From: Deltaproteobacteria bacterium
GTDB lineage: Bacteria > Desulfobacterota > Desulfarculia > Adiutricales > Adiutricaceae
Assembly: GCA_031279155.1 (NCBI GenBank)
Contig: JAITJB010000017.1
Location: 1-14,489, forward strand
Direction: 5' to 3'
Length of the DNA: 14,489 nt
Shown piece by piece: positions 1 through 7,520 of the stretch. Made by a program: the position numbers and the translations under genes. Each line of letters starts with the position of its first letter. Position 1 is the first letter of the stretch. The notes under the pieces were generated by a model. The model saw nothing but the letters and a program-made list of their open reading frames with translations, was not told the DNA's origin and ran no database searches.

Positions 1-377
1 TTATTATTTTCATACGTTCCAATTATTAGATATAATACTTAAGATTATAAAATAAACAGGTTTTTCTTTCCAGAAAGGAACAAAGTAATGGCGGCATTAA
101 GTGAGACAACGATTAGTTGAGGCCTCAGATATAAGTGGCGCATTGACGCAAGCACGAGAATATATTAAGTTAGGAAAAAAATTGATAATTTTAGAATATT
201 ACTATATTATTATTGTCTTAATTGCCTGAATAATTCGTAGAAGAAGGAGCTTTTGTAGCTGAAAATATTACTCAAATTTAGAACATTTTAAGTAGTAACT
301 AATAATTATTTTTATTCTGTAGCTATCTATCTTTTTTATGCTCAAAAAATTAGATAATGCATCATATTACAGGCTGG
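1..377. other. AT-rich gene-poor segment downstream of pgk
   Basis: This stretch is far richer in A and T than the rest of the window and has no intact gene. It holds a perfect TATAAT at 31-36 without a good -35 box at 17 bases, and one ribosome-binding-like site (AAAGGAA, 74-80) before an ATG at 88. It also has several A/T runs near the 3' end of pgk (for example TAATTTTTTG on the minus strand, about 344-353) that could end pgk transcription, although no strong stem precedes them. The composition and the broken reading frame at 88-278 suggest decayed, non-coding DNA. Confidence 0.6.
88..278 (+). pseudogene. Possible frameshifted gene remnant
   Basis: An ATG at 88 with AAAGGAA eight bases upstream opens a ten-codon frame (MAALSETTIS, then TGA). 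Shifting by one base at 118-119 gives 36 open codons starting EASDISGALTQAREYIKLGK. Shifting once more at about 234 gives FVEEGAFVAENITQI and a stop at 276-278. Three consecutive frames each yielding protein-like sequence behind a ribosome-binding site suggest a short gene broken by two indels. The phrase A..YIK.GKKLIILEY distantly recalls the start of N-acetylglutamate kinase (ALPYI..F.GK..VIKYGG), but the match is too weak to name it. It could equally be chance in AT-rich DNA. Confidence 0.22.
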
Positions 378-1718
378 TTAACTCTTATTTTTATCTGGTT
401 TTGAACCTAAAAAATATAAATTTTCACTAACATAATCTCGTCTATGTTGACTGGAAAAAGGCTCCGGCGATTTTTTGGAATTTAGTTGCGAGCCCCGCCT
501 AAGGGATCGGATTACCGGGAGTTCTTCACCGGTCAGAAACAAGATAAGAGCCAGACCGCCGGTGGATATATAGCTGAAGCACTCTAACTGCCCGAATTTG
601 GTGGCCGCTGAAATAGCTTGACCGCCGCCTAAGACCGTAAAGGCGTTGGTTCGGCAGAGCGACTCCCAAACAAGGCGGGTGCCAGTCATCGAATAAGGCT
701 CGGTAAAGTCGCCCATGATGCCGTTGACGACGACGGTTTTAGCAGAGTCGATGAGCGAGGAGTACTGTTTGACCGTTTGATAGCCTATATCAGTTGTCCG
801 GACATTAGGGGGAATTTCACCTCTGGCTGCTTCTACCCTCTGACCACCTTGAACATAGGCAAAATCCACGGGTATAACCACTTTGTCGCCAAAGCGCTTG
901 AAAATATCCAAAGCTCTCTCCCACAAAGGCCTTAAGGCAGACCCCTTGGGCGGAAAGTCATTGTCTGGCTTTTTGCCGGTAGCTCTGGCCAAGAACTTGG
1001 CCAATTGGCCGCCAGTTAAGATGCGGTCAGCGATATTATTTTCCAGTAATCGCTCGATGACAGCTAGACTATCGCCGACCTTAACCCCGCCTAGGATGAA
1101 CAGGCAGGGCCTGTCTGGCGATTGGGTGAGCTGCGAGAGAACGCAAAACTCTTTTTCAAATAACCGGCCCATGGCCGTCGGTAGTAGCTCGGGAAAACCG
1201 CACAGTGAAGGCTGATCGCGGTGGCATGTCCCGAAAGCGTCGTTAATGAAGTAATCGGCTAATGGAGTTAGCTTTCTGACTAATAAAGTGTGGGCTTGCT
1301 CGAGCGGCGTCAGCCTTAAGGTCCTCTCAAAACCGGTCTGTTCCTCGGCTAAATACCTCAGGTTTTCTAAAAGTAATATGCCGCCTGGCTTTAGTCTCTT
1401 AATGGCTTCTAAGGCCGTGGGCCCGCAGATGTCCTCGACGAATTGGGCTGCGCCGTTTAAATACTCGTTTAAGACTTGGGAATGTGGTTTTAAGGAACTT
1501 AAGTTGTCGTAATCAAGATCGCCGCCTTGGTGGGCTAAAATGACTGTTTTAGCGTTGCCCGTGGAAAGCTCTCGAATAGTTGGTAAAATAGCTCGGATCC
1601 TGGTAATATCCTTCAAAGCCCCGCTTTGGTGATCTATGGGCAGGTTGATGTCAACTCGCAAAAGGATCGTCCGACCGGCTACCTTAAGTTCGTCAATAGT
1701 TTTAATCCCGAATCGCAT
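378..1718 (-). CDS. pgk: Phosphoglycerate kinase, archaeal-like divergent form
   Basis: Phosphoglycerate kinase (EC 2.7.2.3) transfers phosphate between 1,3-bisphosphoglycerate and ADP in glycolysis and gluconeogenesis, in the cytoplasm. The 446 residues carry family landmarks in order: RVDINLP (21-27, with the catalytic Arg), LENLRY (117-122), NDAFGTCHR (159-167), GGVKVGDS (210-217), VNGIMGDF (331-338), GGGQAISA (364-371) and STGGLALI (385-392). Overall wording (HQG after the first domain strand, QPSLCGFPELLP) is closer to archaeal PGKs than to the E. coli type. Oddities: the usual H-x-G-R-P substrate motif is HQGGD (63-67), so one 3-phosphoglycerate-binding Arg is missing; GGGD(S/T) has become GGGQA; and about 40 residues follow the usual C-terminus. 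The ATG at 1718 is preceded by GGGTGA. It has its own promoter upstream and no GAPDH gene beside it. Family assignment is secure; full activity is not. Confidence 0.92.
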   Translation of the reverse strand: MRFGIKTIDELKVAGRTILLRVDINLPIDHQSGALKDITRIRAILPTIRELSTGNAKTVILAHQGGDLDYDNLSSLKPHSQVLNEYLNGAAQFVEDICGPTALEAIKRLKPGGILLLENLRYLAEEQTGFERTLRLTPLEQAHTLLVRKLTPLADYFINDAFGTCHRDQPSLCGFPELLPTAMGRLFEKEFCVLSQLTQSPDRPCLFILGGVKVGDSLAVIERLLENNIADRILTGGQLAKFLARATGKKPDNDFPPKGSALRPLWERALDIFKRFGDKVVIPVDFAYVQGGQRVEAARGEIPPNVRTTDIGYQTVKQYSSLIDSAKTVVVNGIMGDFTEPYSMTGTRLVWESLCRTNAFTVLGGGQAISAATKFGQLECFSYISTGGLALILFLTGEELPVIRSLRRGSQLNSKKSPEPFSSQHRRDYVSENLYFLGSKPDKNKS

Positions 1719-1791
1719 TTTTCACCCATTAACAGAGCAGGTTAAATGGTTTAGTCGTCTGGCCTACCTATCCGCGTAAGCTATTGTGCAA

Positions 1792-1820
1792 AAAATAAAC
1801 CAGCGCCGCCTAGATGTCAA
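1792..1820 (-). promoter_or_regulatory. Sigma-70-type promoter of pgk
   Basis: On the minus strand a perfect TTGACA (1815-1820 on the plus numbering) is followed after exactly 17 bases by TATTTT (1792-1797), which matches four of six -10 positions. It lies about 75 bases before the pgk ATG and points towards it. The perfect -35 box and ideal spacing make it the best promoter candidate for pgk. Confidence 0.6.
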
Positions 1821-2057
1821 AATTTCCTAAAACCCGGCTATTTGAGCCTGTACTTACCTCGGGCCAAAGCTTAGGTTTATTTTACCTGAATCGCTTTTGA
1901 ATCAAACCCCTTTAGAAGCGGCCAGAAGTAGAATGGATCTGAGCCGATACGATTGTGTATCGACTTTCTATTGAATCATAGTTTTGGCAATTTTTCTTCC
2001 CTAATCTCGTCAGCCCGGCTGCCAGTAGCTTATCGGGTCTATGTCTTAAAGCAAATC

Positions 2058-2086
2058 TTGAAGAGCCTATGATAAACTGTTATGAT
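2058..2086 (+). promoter_or_regulatory. Sigma-70-type promoter of the Sel1-repeat gene
   Basis: TTGAAG (2058-2063) and TATGAT (2081-2086) are separated by 17 bases; they match four and five of six consensus positions. The -10 box ends 41 bases before the ATG at 2128, which has a good ribosome-binding site (AAAGGGAG, about 2117-2123). Confidence 0.6.
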
Positions 2087-2127
2087 CTAAATGGCTGAGC
2101 AATTAAAGTTTCTAGAAAGGGAGAATT

Positions 2128-2757
2128 ATGATTAGATTTTTCTTGACGCTTTTAACGGCCACGGTTATGTTGTCTAGCTTGGCCGCAGCTGATAACGGCA
2201 ATTACTTGGTTGCCCAGTACGATCATGGCAACTTTACTCGTCACCAAGATGATCAGACGGTCTTTGAGACCGGTCGTGACAATGACCCGACAACAAGGCA
2301 TAGATCTAGAAACGATCAGTATTTTGACGCCGATAACGCTTTTGAGCAACGTGTTGAGAAACTAAAGTCAGCGGCCGATAAGGGCGATCTTGAGGCCATG
2401 ACCAACCTAGGCGTTATGTATCTGGGCGACCCAAATGCTGGCCCCCAAGAGCACACCCAAGGAGTGAAGTATCTCCAACAAGCGGCTGACGAGGGCTACG
2501 CTTCGGCCCAGGCTAAGTTAGCTAACGTGTATTACTTTGGTCAAGCGGCGCCTCGTGACCTAGACAAATGCATAGAATTGCTTAAATCATCTGTGGAAGG
2601 CGGCAATGCCGACGCCCAGTTCATGTTAGGCGTCATGTACGTAAACGGCGAGGGGGTCGTAAAAGATCACACCGAAGCCACCAGGCTCTTTAAGCTGGCC
2701 GCCGAACAGGGGCAGCCGTCGGCTATCGAGATATTAAAACAAAGTAATATCAAATAG
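2128..2757 (+). CDS. Secreted Sel1-repeat (TPR-like) protein
   Basis: This 209-residue protein is predicted to be exported. Residues 1-21 form a signal peptide with a hydrophobic core (FFLTLLTATVML) and an A-x-A cleavage site before D22. Residues 22-85 are a polar, low-complexity stretch rich in D, N, H and R. Residues 87-196 contain about three Sel1-like repeats, recognisable by the phrases NLGVMYLG, KYLQQAADEG, KLANVYYFG, FMLGVMYVNGEG and RLFKLAAEQG. Sel1 repeats are paired helices that usually hold partner proteins; no catalytic residues are expected. It is the only gene clearly on the plus strand, with its own promoter and terminator, so it is transcribed alone. Its partner and exact role cannot be read from the sequence. 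The family is clear; periplasmic location is inferred from the signal peptide. Confidence 0.88.
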   Translation: MIRFFLTLLTATVMLSSLAAADNGNYLVAQYDHGNFTRHQDDQTVFETGRDNDPTTRHRSRNDQYFDADNAFEQRVEKLKSAADKGDLEAMTNLGVMYLGDPNAGPQEHTQGVKYLQQAADEGYASAQAKLANVYYFGQAAPRDLDKCIELLKSSVEGGNADAQFMLGVMYVNGEGVVKDHTEATRLFKLAAEQGQPSAIEILKQSNIK

Positions 2758-2794
2758 CCTGATCTAAACTGGATCCGGCCTTAAGAAAATACTT

Positions 2795-2850
2795 AAGCCG
2801 CCTTGGATCTGTTGCGATTAAATCGCATCAGTTTCAAGGCGGCTTTTATA
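2795..2850 (+). terminator. Long two-part hairpin terminator after the Sel1 gene
   Basis: An 11-base perfect stem (AAGCCGCCTTG 2795-2805 with CAAGGCGGCTT 2835-2845) encloses a second hairpin, TGCGAT-TAA-ATCGCA (2813-2827), and runs into TTTTAT. It begins 37 bases after the Sel1 stop codon. On the opposite strand the arm is followed by AAGTATTTTC, so it may also weakly stop transcripts coming from the dciA side. Confidence 0.75.
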
Positions 2851-2976
2851 TCCCGCCAAAGGCCTCTAGTTTGTTTTGGTAATTTGCGATTATTGTCCAG
2901 GCAAACCGGAAATACTGATAAAAAAGGGGATCTCGTATTTACCTGAAAGCAGGCTTTCCGGGGGCAACGCCATACA

Positions 2977-3011
2977 CTGGCGCTAGCGGCTAACCGTAAG
3001 GTTAGCGCCAG
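2977..3011. repeat. Palindromic element with two overlapping stems
   Basis: The arms CTGGCGCTA (2977-2985) and TAGCGCCAG (3003-3011) are perfect complements. Inside them GCTAACC and GGTTAGC pair around a GTAA loop and share bases with the outer arms, so two alternative folds compete. It lies just after the stop codon of the barrel remnant on the minus strand. No T run follows, so it is not a standard terminator; it could be an RNA-stabilising hairpin or a repetitive extragenic palindrome. Confidence 0.5.
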
Positions 3012-3016
3012 GTAAT

Positions 3017-3190
3017 TTACCATCTAAACGTTAGGGTTGCGATTCCGCCGTGGTTTTGGCCCCGGTTACCAAACGAGCCGTTATAATCGAGCACAAGGCG
3101 GGATATATCAGATAGGGCAAAGGCAAGGGCAAGAATCTTAAAATCGCAATAAAAGCGGGATACCAAAGCCCAACATACGAAAACAACAAA
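3017..3190 (-). pseudogene. C-terminal remnant of an outer-membrane beta-barrel protein (possible autotransporter)
   Basis: Read on the minus strand, the frame ending at 3017 closes with SRLVLDYNGSFGNRGQNH, then GGIATLTFRW and a stop. Alternating hydrophobic residues, a Y-x-G-x-F-G turn, a final strand and a terminal aromatic residue are what the last two strands of autotransporter or other outer-membrane barrels look like. Upstream of about 3150 the frame becomes unlike a barrel (cysteine- and phenylalanine-rich, no good start), and it runs into the end of dciA. I therefore read it as the 3' end of a lost gene rather than an intact small protein. Barrel type and original length are unknown; the match is by pattern only. 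Confidence 0.35.
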
Positions 3191-3260
3191 GCTGATTTTA
3201 TTTATAATATTCGATGGCTTAAAAAGTAGGGGCTTAAGCGAGTACAAGTTTTGGGCCGAC

Positions 3261-3578
3261 TTAAGATTGCCCAACCCGCAAGACGATTTTAGTTACAACC
3301 TCATCGCCAAACTCAATATTGATTCTCTTAATCCAGTTCTGGCACTCGTACTGGTATTGTTCCAAATAGGCTGGCCCTGGCACCTTGATGATCAGCCGTC
3401 CCATCTCAAAGGAGCGGATGGTGGTATTGGCGGCCACTGTGGGGCCGACAATCTGTTGCCAAATATTAGTCAGTCTAGCTCGGTTAGAAAGGAAGTGCAG
3501 AAACCCGTTTTTGGCCGAGCGGTCCATTATCTTGTCAATTGGGGTGAGATCTTTAAAGTAGCGGGGATTTTTGGCCAT
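3261..3578 (-). CDS. dciA: DciA-like DUF721 protein (probable replicative helicase loader)
   Basis: This short protein of about 105 residues belongs to the DUF721/DciA family. DciA is the ancestral bacterial loader of the DnaB helicase, replaced by DnaC or DnaI in some lineages. Family signs are the W-x-x-I-V-G-P phrase (IWQQIVGP, 39-46), AANTTIRSFEMGRLIIKV with the usual surface-strand pattern, INIEFGDE, and IVLRVG at the end. A GTG start 12 bases further upstream (3590) is possible. I chose the ATG at 3578 because GTGAGA stands about seven bases before it and nothing like a ribosome-binding site precedes the GTG. It follows the ABC exporter gene by 51 bases on the same strand and is probably the last intact gene of the transcript. 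The operon neighbours say nothing about its replication role. Confidence 0.8.
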   Translation of the reverse strand: MAKNPRYFKDLTPIDKIMDRSAKNGFLHFLSNRARLTNIWQQIVGPTVAANTTIRSFEMGRLIIKVPGPAYLEQYQYECQNWIKRINIEFGDEVVTKIVLRVGQS

Positions 3579-3629
3579 AATGCGTCTCACTTAAGGGTTA
3601 ATTTGTTAATATCTCGCTTTGCCTTGGGC

Positions 3630-5750
3630 CTATATAAGGCCCTGGAGTCTAGCTAAGTGGTAGTAGATGCCTCTTTTTTCCATCAGCTGGCGGTGGGTAC
3701 CGTTTTCCACTAGGCGGCCCCTATCGAGAACCATGATGCGATCGACCCGCCTAATGGTTGAGAGGCGGTGGGCGATGACCACCGAAGTCCGGCCCTTGAA
3801 GATGGTCATCATGGCTTCTTCGATCAAAAGTTCAGTTTCAGAATCGACAAAGGCCGTGGCTTCATCTAGTATAACAAGTTCAGGGGCTTCAATTAAGGCC
3901 CGGGCGCAGGCGATAAGCTGCCTCTGACCTGCTGAGAGTCCCCGGCCGCCGGGACCCAATGGCTCATTATACCCCAAGGGAAGCTTTTCGATAAAGCTGT
4001 GGGCGCCAACAGCCTTAGTGGCCCGGATTACGGTGTCGGGGTCGAGATCGACTCGGCCCAATCTCAGGTTATCAATAACTGGCGCCGAGTAGAGATAGAC
4101 ATCTTGGGTGACTAGGCCAACGCGGCGGCGGTGGAGGTTTAGATCGAGATCGCGCAGATCTAGCCCATCAAATATTATAGCTCCTTTGACCGGATCATAA
4201 AACCTAAGCATTAAGTTTATCAGGCTGGACTTACCGCTACCGGTGCTACCCACCAGGGCCACTGATTCGCCTTTTTCGACCTTAAAGCTGATGTCTTTTA
4301 AGACCATGGGCATGTCCGGGCCGTAACTTAAAAAGACATTTTTAAATTCCAAAGCCCCGCCCGGGTGAACCGGCTTAAGGGGGCTTGGGATTTGAGGGGT
4401 CCTATCGTCTATATCGAACAATTCCGTCAGCCGCTCTAGGGAGGCGAAGGCCCCCTGGAAGGTGTTGACCTTTTCGGCCAAATCCTTGATGGGGCTAAAA
4501 AAGCGGTTGGCATAGCCGACAAAAGCGGCTAGAACGCCTAAACTTACGGTGTTGTCAATGATGCCTAGGCCGCCGACCCAAAGGATGAGGGCTAAAACCA
4601 CGCTGGAACAAAGGTCAACTAGCGGCAAAAAGACGGCCACCGAGTGCACCTGCTTGTAGCCTAAGATGTAATTTTGATGGTTTAGCTCCTCAAATTCCTC
4701 AGAGGTTTTCTTCTCTCGCCTGAAAGCTTGGATAATACTAATGCCGGCGGCGGCTTCGCCGAAGGCCTGGTTGATGGCCGCTATTTTGGCTCTCAATTCC
4801 CTCTGCAATATTCTTACTACCGAGCTGAAATAGTAGCTTAAGATGGCGGCCAGCGGGGTTAGTATAAGAGCCGTCACGGCAAGCTTGGGTGATAGGGCGA
4901 ACATGATGATGGCCACCCCGACTAAGCTTAAAACGTCACTAAAAAAAGATGCGGCGGTCGATTTAATTAAAGCGTTAATGTTATTGATATCGCTTGTAAG
5001 TCGTGAGGTCAGGCGGGCGGTTTCGCTGCGATCAAAAAAGCTTTGGCTGAGTCCAAATAAATGGAGCATGAGCTTTTCCCGAAGAACGTGCCCAAATTTT
5101 TGGGCCCCAGCCTCCATGAAGTACCTCTGGCCCAAGTCAAGGCCATAACCTAGGACCATCAAAATGGCAAACCATATGGCCAGGCGCGATAGACCCTTGA
5201 TATCAGCTCCCCTTAAGGCCATGACGATCCCACCGGGAACATCGGGCAGATCGGCCTCCCTAATAGCCAGATAGCCAGCTAAGACCTTAGTTTTGGGTAG
5301 GGCGCTGGCGATCTGGTCGGCTTTAGATCTATCTAAAGCATTGGGGCCGGTAAGGGGGGCTAAGTAGTATCTACTATCTTCAATAATATCTGAGTCAATT
5401 AAGATCTTTTCCTGGCGGCGGTCGATTAACTGCTCGTAACTTTTGGGTAAAAACCAAACCCCGGGTTTACCTGAGGGGATGAACATCTCAGGCTTTAGCC
5501 TACCCATGGCCGATGGCGGTAAATCCAAGGGAGTTGCGATTTTAAAAACTCGGCCCAAAGGAAGGATATAGCGGTCAATAGCTACTTTGGTGAGATATGG
5601 CAGGGCCAAGCTAACCAAGGCGGCCAAGATAATCATGACCACACCCCTAACCATAAGGCCCCGCATCGGGGCGGTCAAGGGCCACAGCCGTTTCATTAAG
5701 TAAAGATCGGCTAGAGAAAAGGGCTTTTTGTTAGTCAGATCATCAGACAC
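3630..5750 (-). CDS. ABC exporter half-transporter with large external loop (YheH/BmrD-like)
   Basis: This 706-residue protein fuses six membrane helices to an ATPase domain and is one half of an exporter. TM1 lies near 33-55 and TM2 near 188-208; the roughly 130 residues between them form a large loop outside the membrane, as in BmrD/YheH proteins. The ATPase domain has Walker A GSTGSGKS (501-508), Q-loop Q549, a signature LSAGQ (605-609, instead of LSGGQ), Walker B with catalytic glutamate E630 (VILDE), and switch histidine H661. Its partner is the gene just upstream. That gene ends 6 bases before this ATG, and its stop codon lies within the ribosome-binding site AGGTGA, so the two are probably co-translated. 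The altered signature here matches the altered Walker B there, as expected for a heterodimer with one weak ATP site. The substrate (drug, lipid or envelope precursor) is unknown. Confidence 0.9.
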   Translation of the reverse strand: MSDDLTNKKPFSLADLYLMKRLWPLTAPMRGLMVRGVVMIILAALVSLALPYLTKVAIDRYILPLGRVFKIATPLDLPPSAMGRLKPEMFIPSGKPGVWFLPKSYEQLIDRRQEKILIDSDIIEDSRYYLAPLTGPNALDRSKADQIASALPKTKVLAGYLAIREADLPDVPGGIVMALRGADIKGLSRLAIWFAILMVLGYGLDLGQRYFMEAGAQKFGHVLREKLMLHLFGLSQSFFDRSETARLTSRLTSDINNINALIKSTAASFFSDVLSLVGVAIIMFALSPKLAVTALILTPLAAILSYYFSSVVRILQRELRAKIAAINQAFGEAAAGISIIQAFRREKKTSEEFEELNHQNYILGYKQVHSVAVFLPLVDLCSSVVLALILWVGGLGIIDNTVSLGVLAAFVGYANRFFSPIKDLAEKVNTFQGAFASLERLTELFDIDDRTPQIPSPLKPVHPGGALEFKNVFLSYGPDMPMVLKDISFKVEKGESVALVGSTGSGKSSLINLMLRFYDPVKGAIIFDGLDLRDLDLNLHRRRVGLVTQDVYLYSAPVIDNLRLGRVDLDPDTVIRATKAVGAHSFIEKLPLGYNEPLGPGGRGLSAGQRQLIACARALIEAPELVILDEATAFVDSETELLIEEAMMTIFKGRTSVVIAHRLSTIRRVDRIMVLDRGRLVENGTHRQLMEKRGIYYHLARLQGLI

Positions 5751-5756
5751 TGATCG

Positions 5757-7520
5757 TCACCTGACTCGGGCCCGGGCCCGGTAGCCGTCGGCCCCTAGTC
5801 GGGCTAAGGCGGTCAATCTTTCCAGATAACCGCCGCTACGGCTAAGCTCTTGGAAGCTTCCCTCTTCGGTTACCCGGCCATCTTCTAAGACGATGACCTT
5901 AGAGGCCCCGGCTAAACTGGTCATGCGGTGGCTAATAATTAAAGTGCCCCGGCCCTTTCTAGCCGGAAGAAGGCGGGCTAAGATTTCCTCTTCTACGGCT
6001 GCGTCCACGGCAGATAGGGTGTCGTCTAAAATAAGAAAGGGGGGATCGATAAGTAAGGCTCTAGCTAAAGCTAGGCGCTGCCTTTGACCGCCGGAGAGAG
6101 TGAGGCCTCGCTCGCCAATTAGCGTGTCGAGCCCTTCGGGGAAAACCTTGGGATCTAAAGGCAGTGACGCCGCTTCGGCTACGGCAATAAGCTCACTATC
6201 AGAGGCGCCCACTTTACCAAAAGCTAAGTTATCGCGCATGGTGCCGGTAAAAATGTGGCCGTCTTGGGGGACGTAACCAAATAGCCCCCTTAAAGAGTTT
6301 AAAGTCCAGTCGGCGCTAGATTTCCCATCAATAATAATCTCCCCGCTATTTGGCTCGTGGAGGGCGACGATTAGAGAGGCGAAGGTGCTTTTGCCGCAGC
6401 CGGTCGGACCGGTGAGGCCCGTCACCATGCCGGCCTTTAAAGTTACCGTAATGTTATTTAAAACTTGGCCGCGCGAGCCCGGGTAACTAAAACAGACCGA
6501 CTTAAAACTTATGTCAAAGGGCTTAGCCGGTGGGCTGAAACTCGCTTCTATAGGATGGACGCTTTCTTCGGTAGCGTTTAATACGCGGCTAAGCCTACCC
6601 AATGAGGCCATGCCCTCTTGGATGAGACCTAAGGTCAGACCCATGGCCATCATGGGCCAGGAGAGAAGAGTTAGGTAGCTTATAAAGGCCACAAAGTCCC
6701 CAGGGCTTATGGATCCTAAGATGGTGGCTTTACCGCCAATAAATATGGCCAGGGCGATGGCTAGGTTAGTTAAAAGGGTCATCATCGGGAAGAAGCCGCC
6801 CATGATCAAAGATAGGCGGATATTTTTGTTCATGTATAGCGTACTTACTTGCGAGACTTCCGCTCTAGCCAAGGGCTCTAAGGCCATGGCCCTGATAACC
6901 TTAAGGCCGCTTAACTGCTCGCGAACGACCTCCGTCAGCCGCCCGAAGACGTCCTGAACTTGAAGGAGCCTTTTGTAGATGAGTTGACCGAAGCGGGCCG
7001 TTAGGATGGTTATGAGCGGCATGGGGATAAAGGCCCAAAGGCTTAGATATGGGTCGATGGAGAGCATGAAAGCTACCGCCGAAAGCCCTAAGACCACAGC
7101 GTCAACTAAGCTAACTAGCCCAAAACCAACGGCCATGCGCACGGCCTCAATATCGTTGGTGGCTAAGGCCATGATGTCGCCGCTGGAGTTGACCTGGTGC
7201 CATGAAAGAGATAAGGATAAAAATCTCTCTTCCAGTCTTCTTCGGAGATCTTTTTCCAGCCTTCGGGAAAAGCCGTAAATAAGGTGCCGCCAGATGTATC
7301 TTAAGAGGGCAACTAAGGAGGCTATGGCGCAAATAAAGACCAAGGGCTTTATCAAGATCTTAGTGGTCGCCCCTTGATCGGCTAATAGGTCAATAAGATG
7401 ACCTACCAGCCTTGGGATAAACATCTGACCTAAATCGCAGATCGTTAAGGCTAAAAAGCCCAAGGCTAAGTAGGCGGCTGTAGCCCGAAAATATGGGGTT
7501 ATGATTTTTAGGTTATTCAT
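5757..7520 (-). CDS. ABC exporter half-transporter, partner subunit (YheI/BmrC-like)
   Basis: This 587-residue membrane-ATPase fusion is the second half of the heterodimeric exporter. Membrane helices occupy roughly 15-310. The ATPase domain shows Walker A GPTGCGKST (371-379), Q-loop Q419, a canonical signature LSGGQRQ (475-481), Walker B LILDD (496-500) and switch histidine H531. The residue after the Walker B aspartate is D500 rather than the catalytic glutamate, the hallmark of the degenerate ATP site in exporters such as TM287/288 and BmrCD. Its canonical signature would complete the active site of the partner. The start ATG overlaps the stop of the preceding hydrolase gene (ATGA, 7517-7520) and has no strong ribosome-binding site, pointing to translational coupling. 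The end is unusually arginine-rich (YRARARVR). Family and pairing are clear; the substrate is not. Confidence 0.9.
   Translation of the reverse strand: MNNLKIITPYFRATAAYLALGFLALTICDLGQMFIPRLVGHLIDLLADQGATTKILIKPLVFICAIASLVALLRYIWRHLIYGFSRRLEKDLRRRLEERFLSLSLSWHQVNSSGDIMALATNDIEAVRMAVGFGLVSLVDAVVLGLSAVAFMLSIDPYLSLWAFIPMPLITILTARFGQLIYKRLLQVQDVFGRLTEVVREQLSGLKVIRAMALEPLARAEVSQVSTLYMNKNIRLSLIMGGFFPMMTLLTNLAIALAIFIGGKATILGSISPGDFVAFISYLTLLSWPMMAMGLTLGLIQEGMASLGRLSRVLNATEESVHPIEASFSPPAKPFDISFKSVCFSYPGSRGQVLNNITVTLKAGMVTGLTGPTGCGKSTFASLIVALHEPNSGEIIIDGKSSADWTLNSLRGLFGYVPQDGHIFTGTMRDNLAFGKVGASDSELIAVAEAASLPLDPKVFPEGLDTLIGERGLTLSGGQRQRLALARALLIDPPFLILDDTLSAVDAAVEEEILARLLPARKGRGTLIISHRMTSLAGASKVIVLEDGRVTEEGSFQELSRSGGYLERLTALARLGADGYRARARVR

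Larger units (their letters stand above)
1719..2127. other. Divergent intergenic region between pgk and the Sel1 gene
   Basis: This is a 409-base region between two genes that point away from each other. It contains a minus-strand promoter for pgk (1792-1820), a plus-strand promoter for the Sel1-repeat gene (2058-2086), and an 18-base palindrome at 1945-1962 (CGATAC, six-base centre, GTATCG) that could be an operator or a small hairpin. No open frame with a ribosome-binding site was seen inside it. Confidence 0.6.
2851..3260. other. Gene-poor stretch between the Sel1 gene and dciA
   Basis: About 410 bases without an intact gene. It contains a 35-base palindrome (2977-3011) and, on the minus strand, the apparent end of an outer-membrane barrel gene (3017-3190). 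Short open frames elsewhere in it have no ribosome-binding site and no recognisable protein sequence. Confidence 0.5.

Noticed and set aside
1945..1962. CGATAC...GTATCG palindrome as a terminator
   Set aside because: The stem is only six bases and AT-containing, no T run follows, and it sits in the middle of a divergent promoter region; an operator is possible but unsupported.
2793..3023. Minus-strand open frame between the Sel1 gene and the barrel remnant
   Set aside because: It runs through the terminator hairpin and the palindrome, has no ribosome-binding site and no recognisable protein pattern.
3267..3656. Plus-strand open frame of 129 codons opposite dciA
   Set aside because: It lies entirely antisense to the DUF721 gene and the end of the ABC gene, has no ribosome-binding site and shows no protein family sign.
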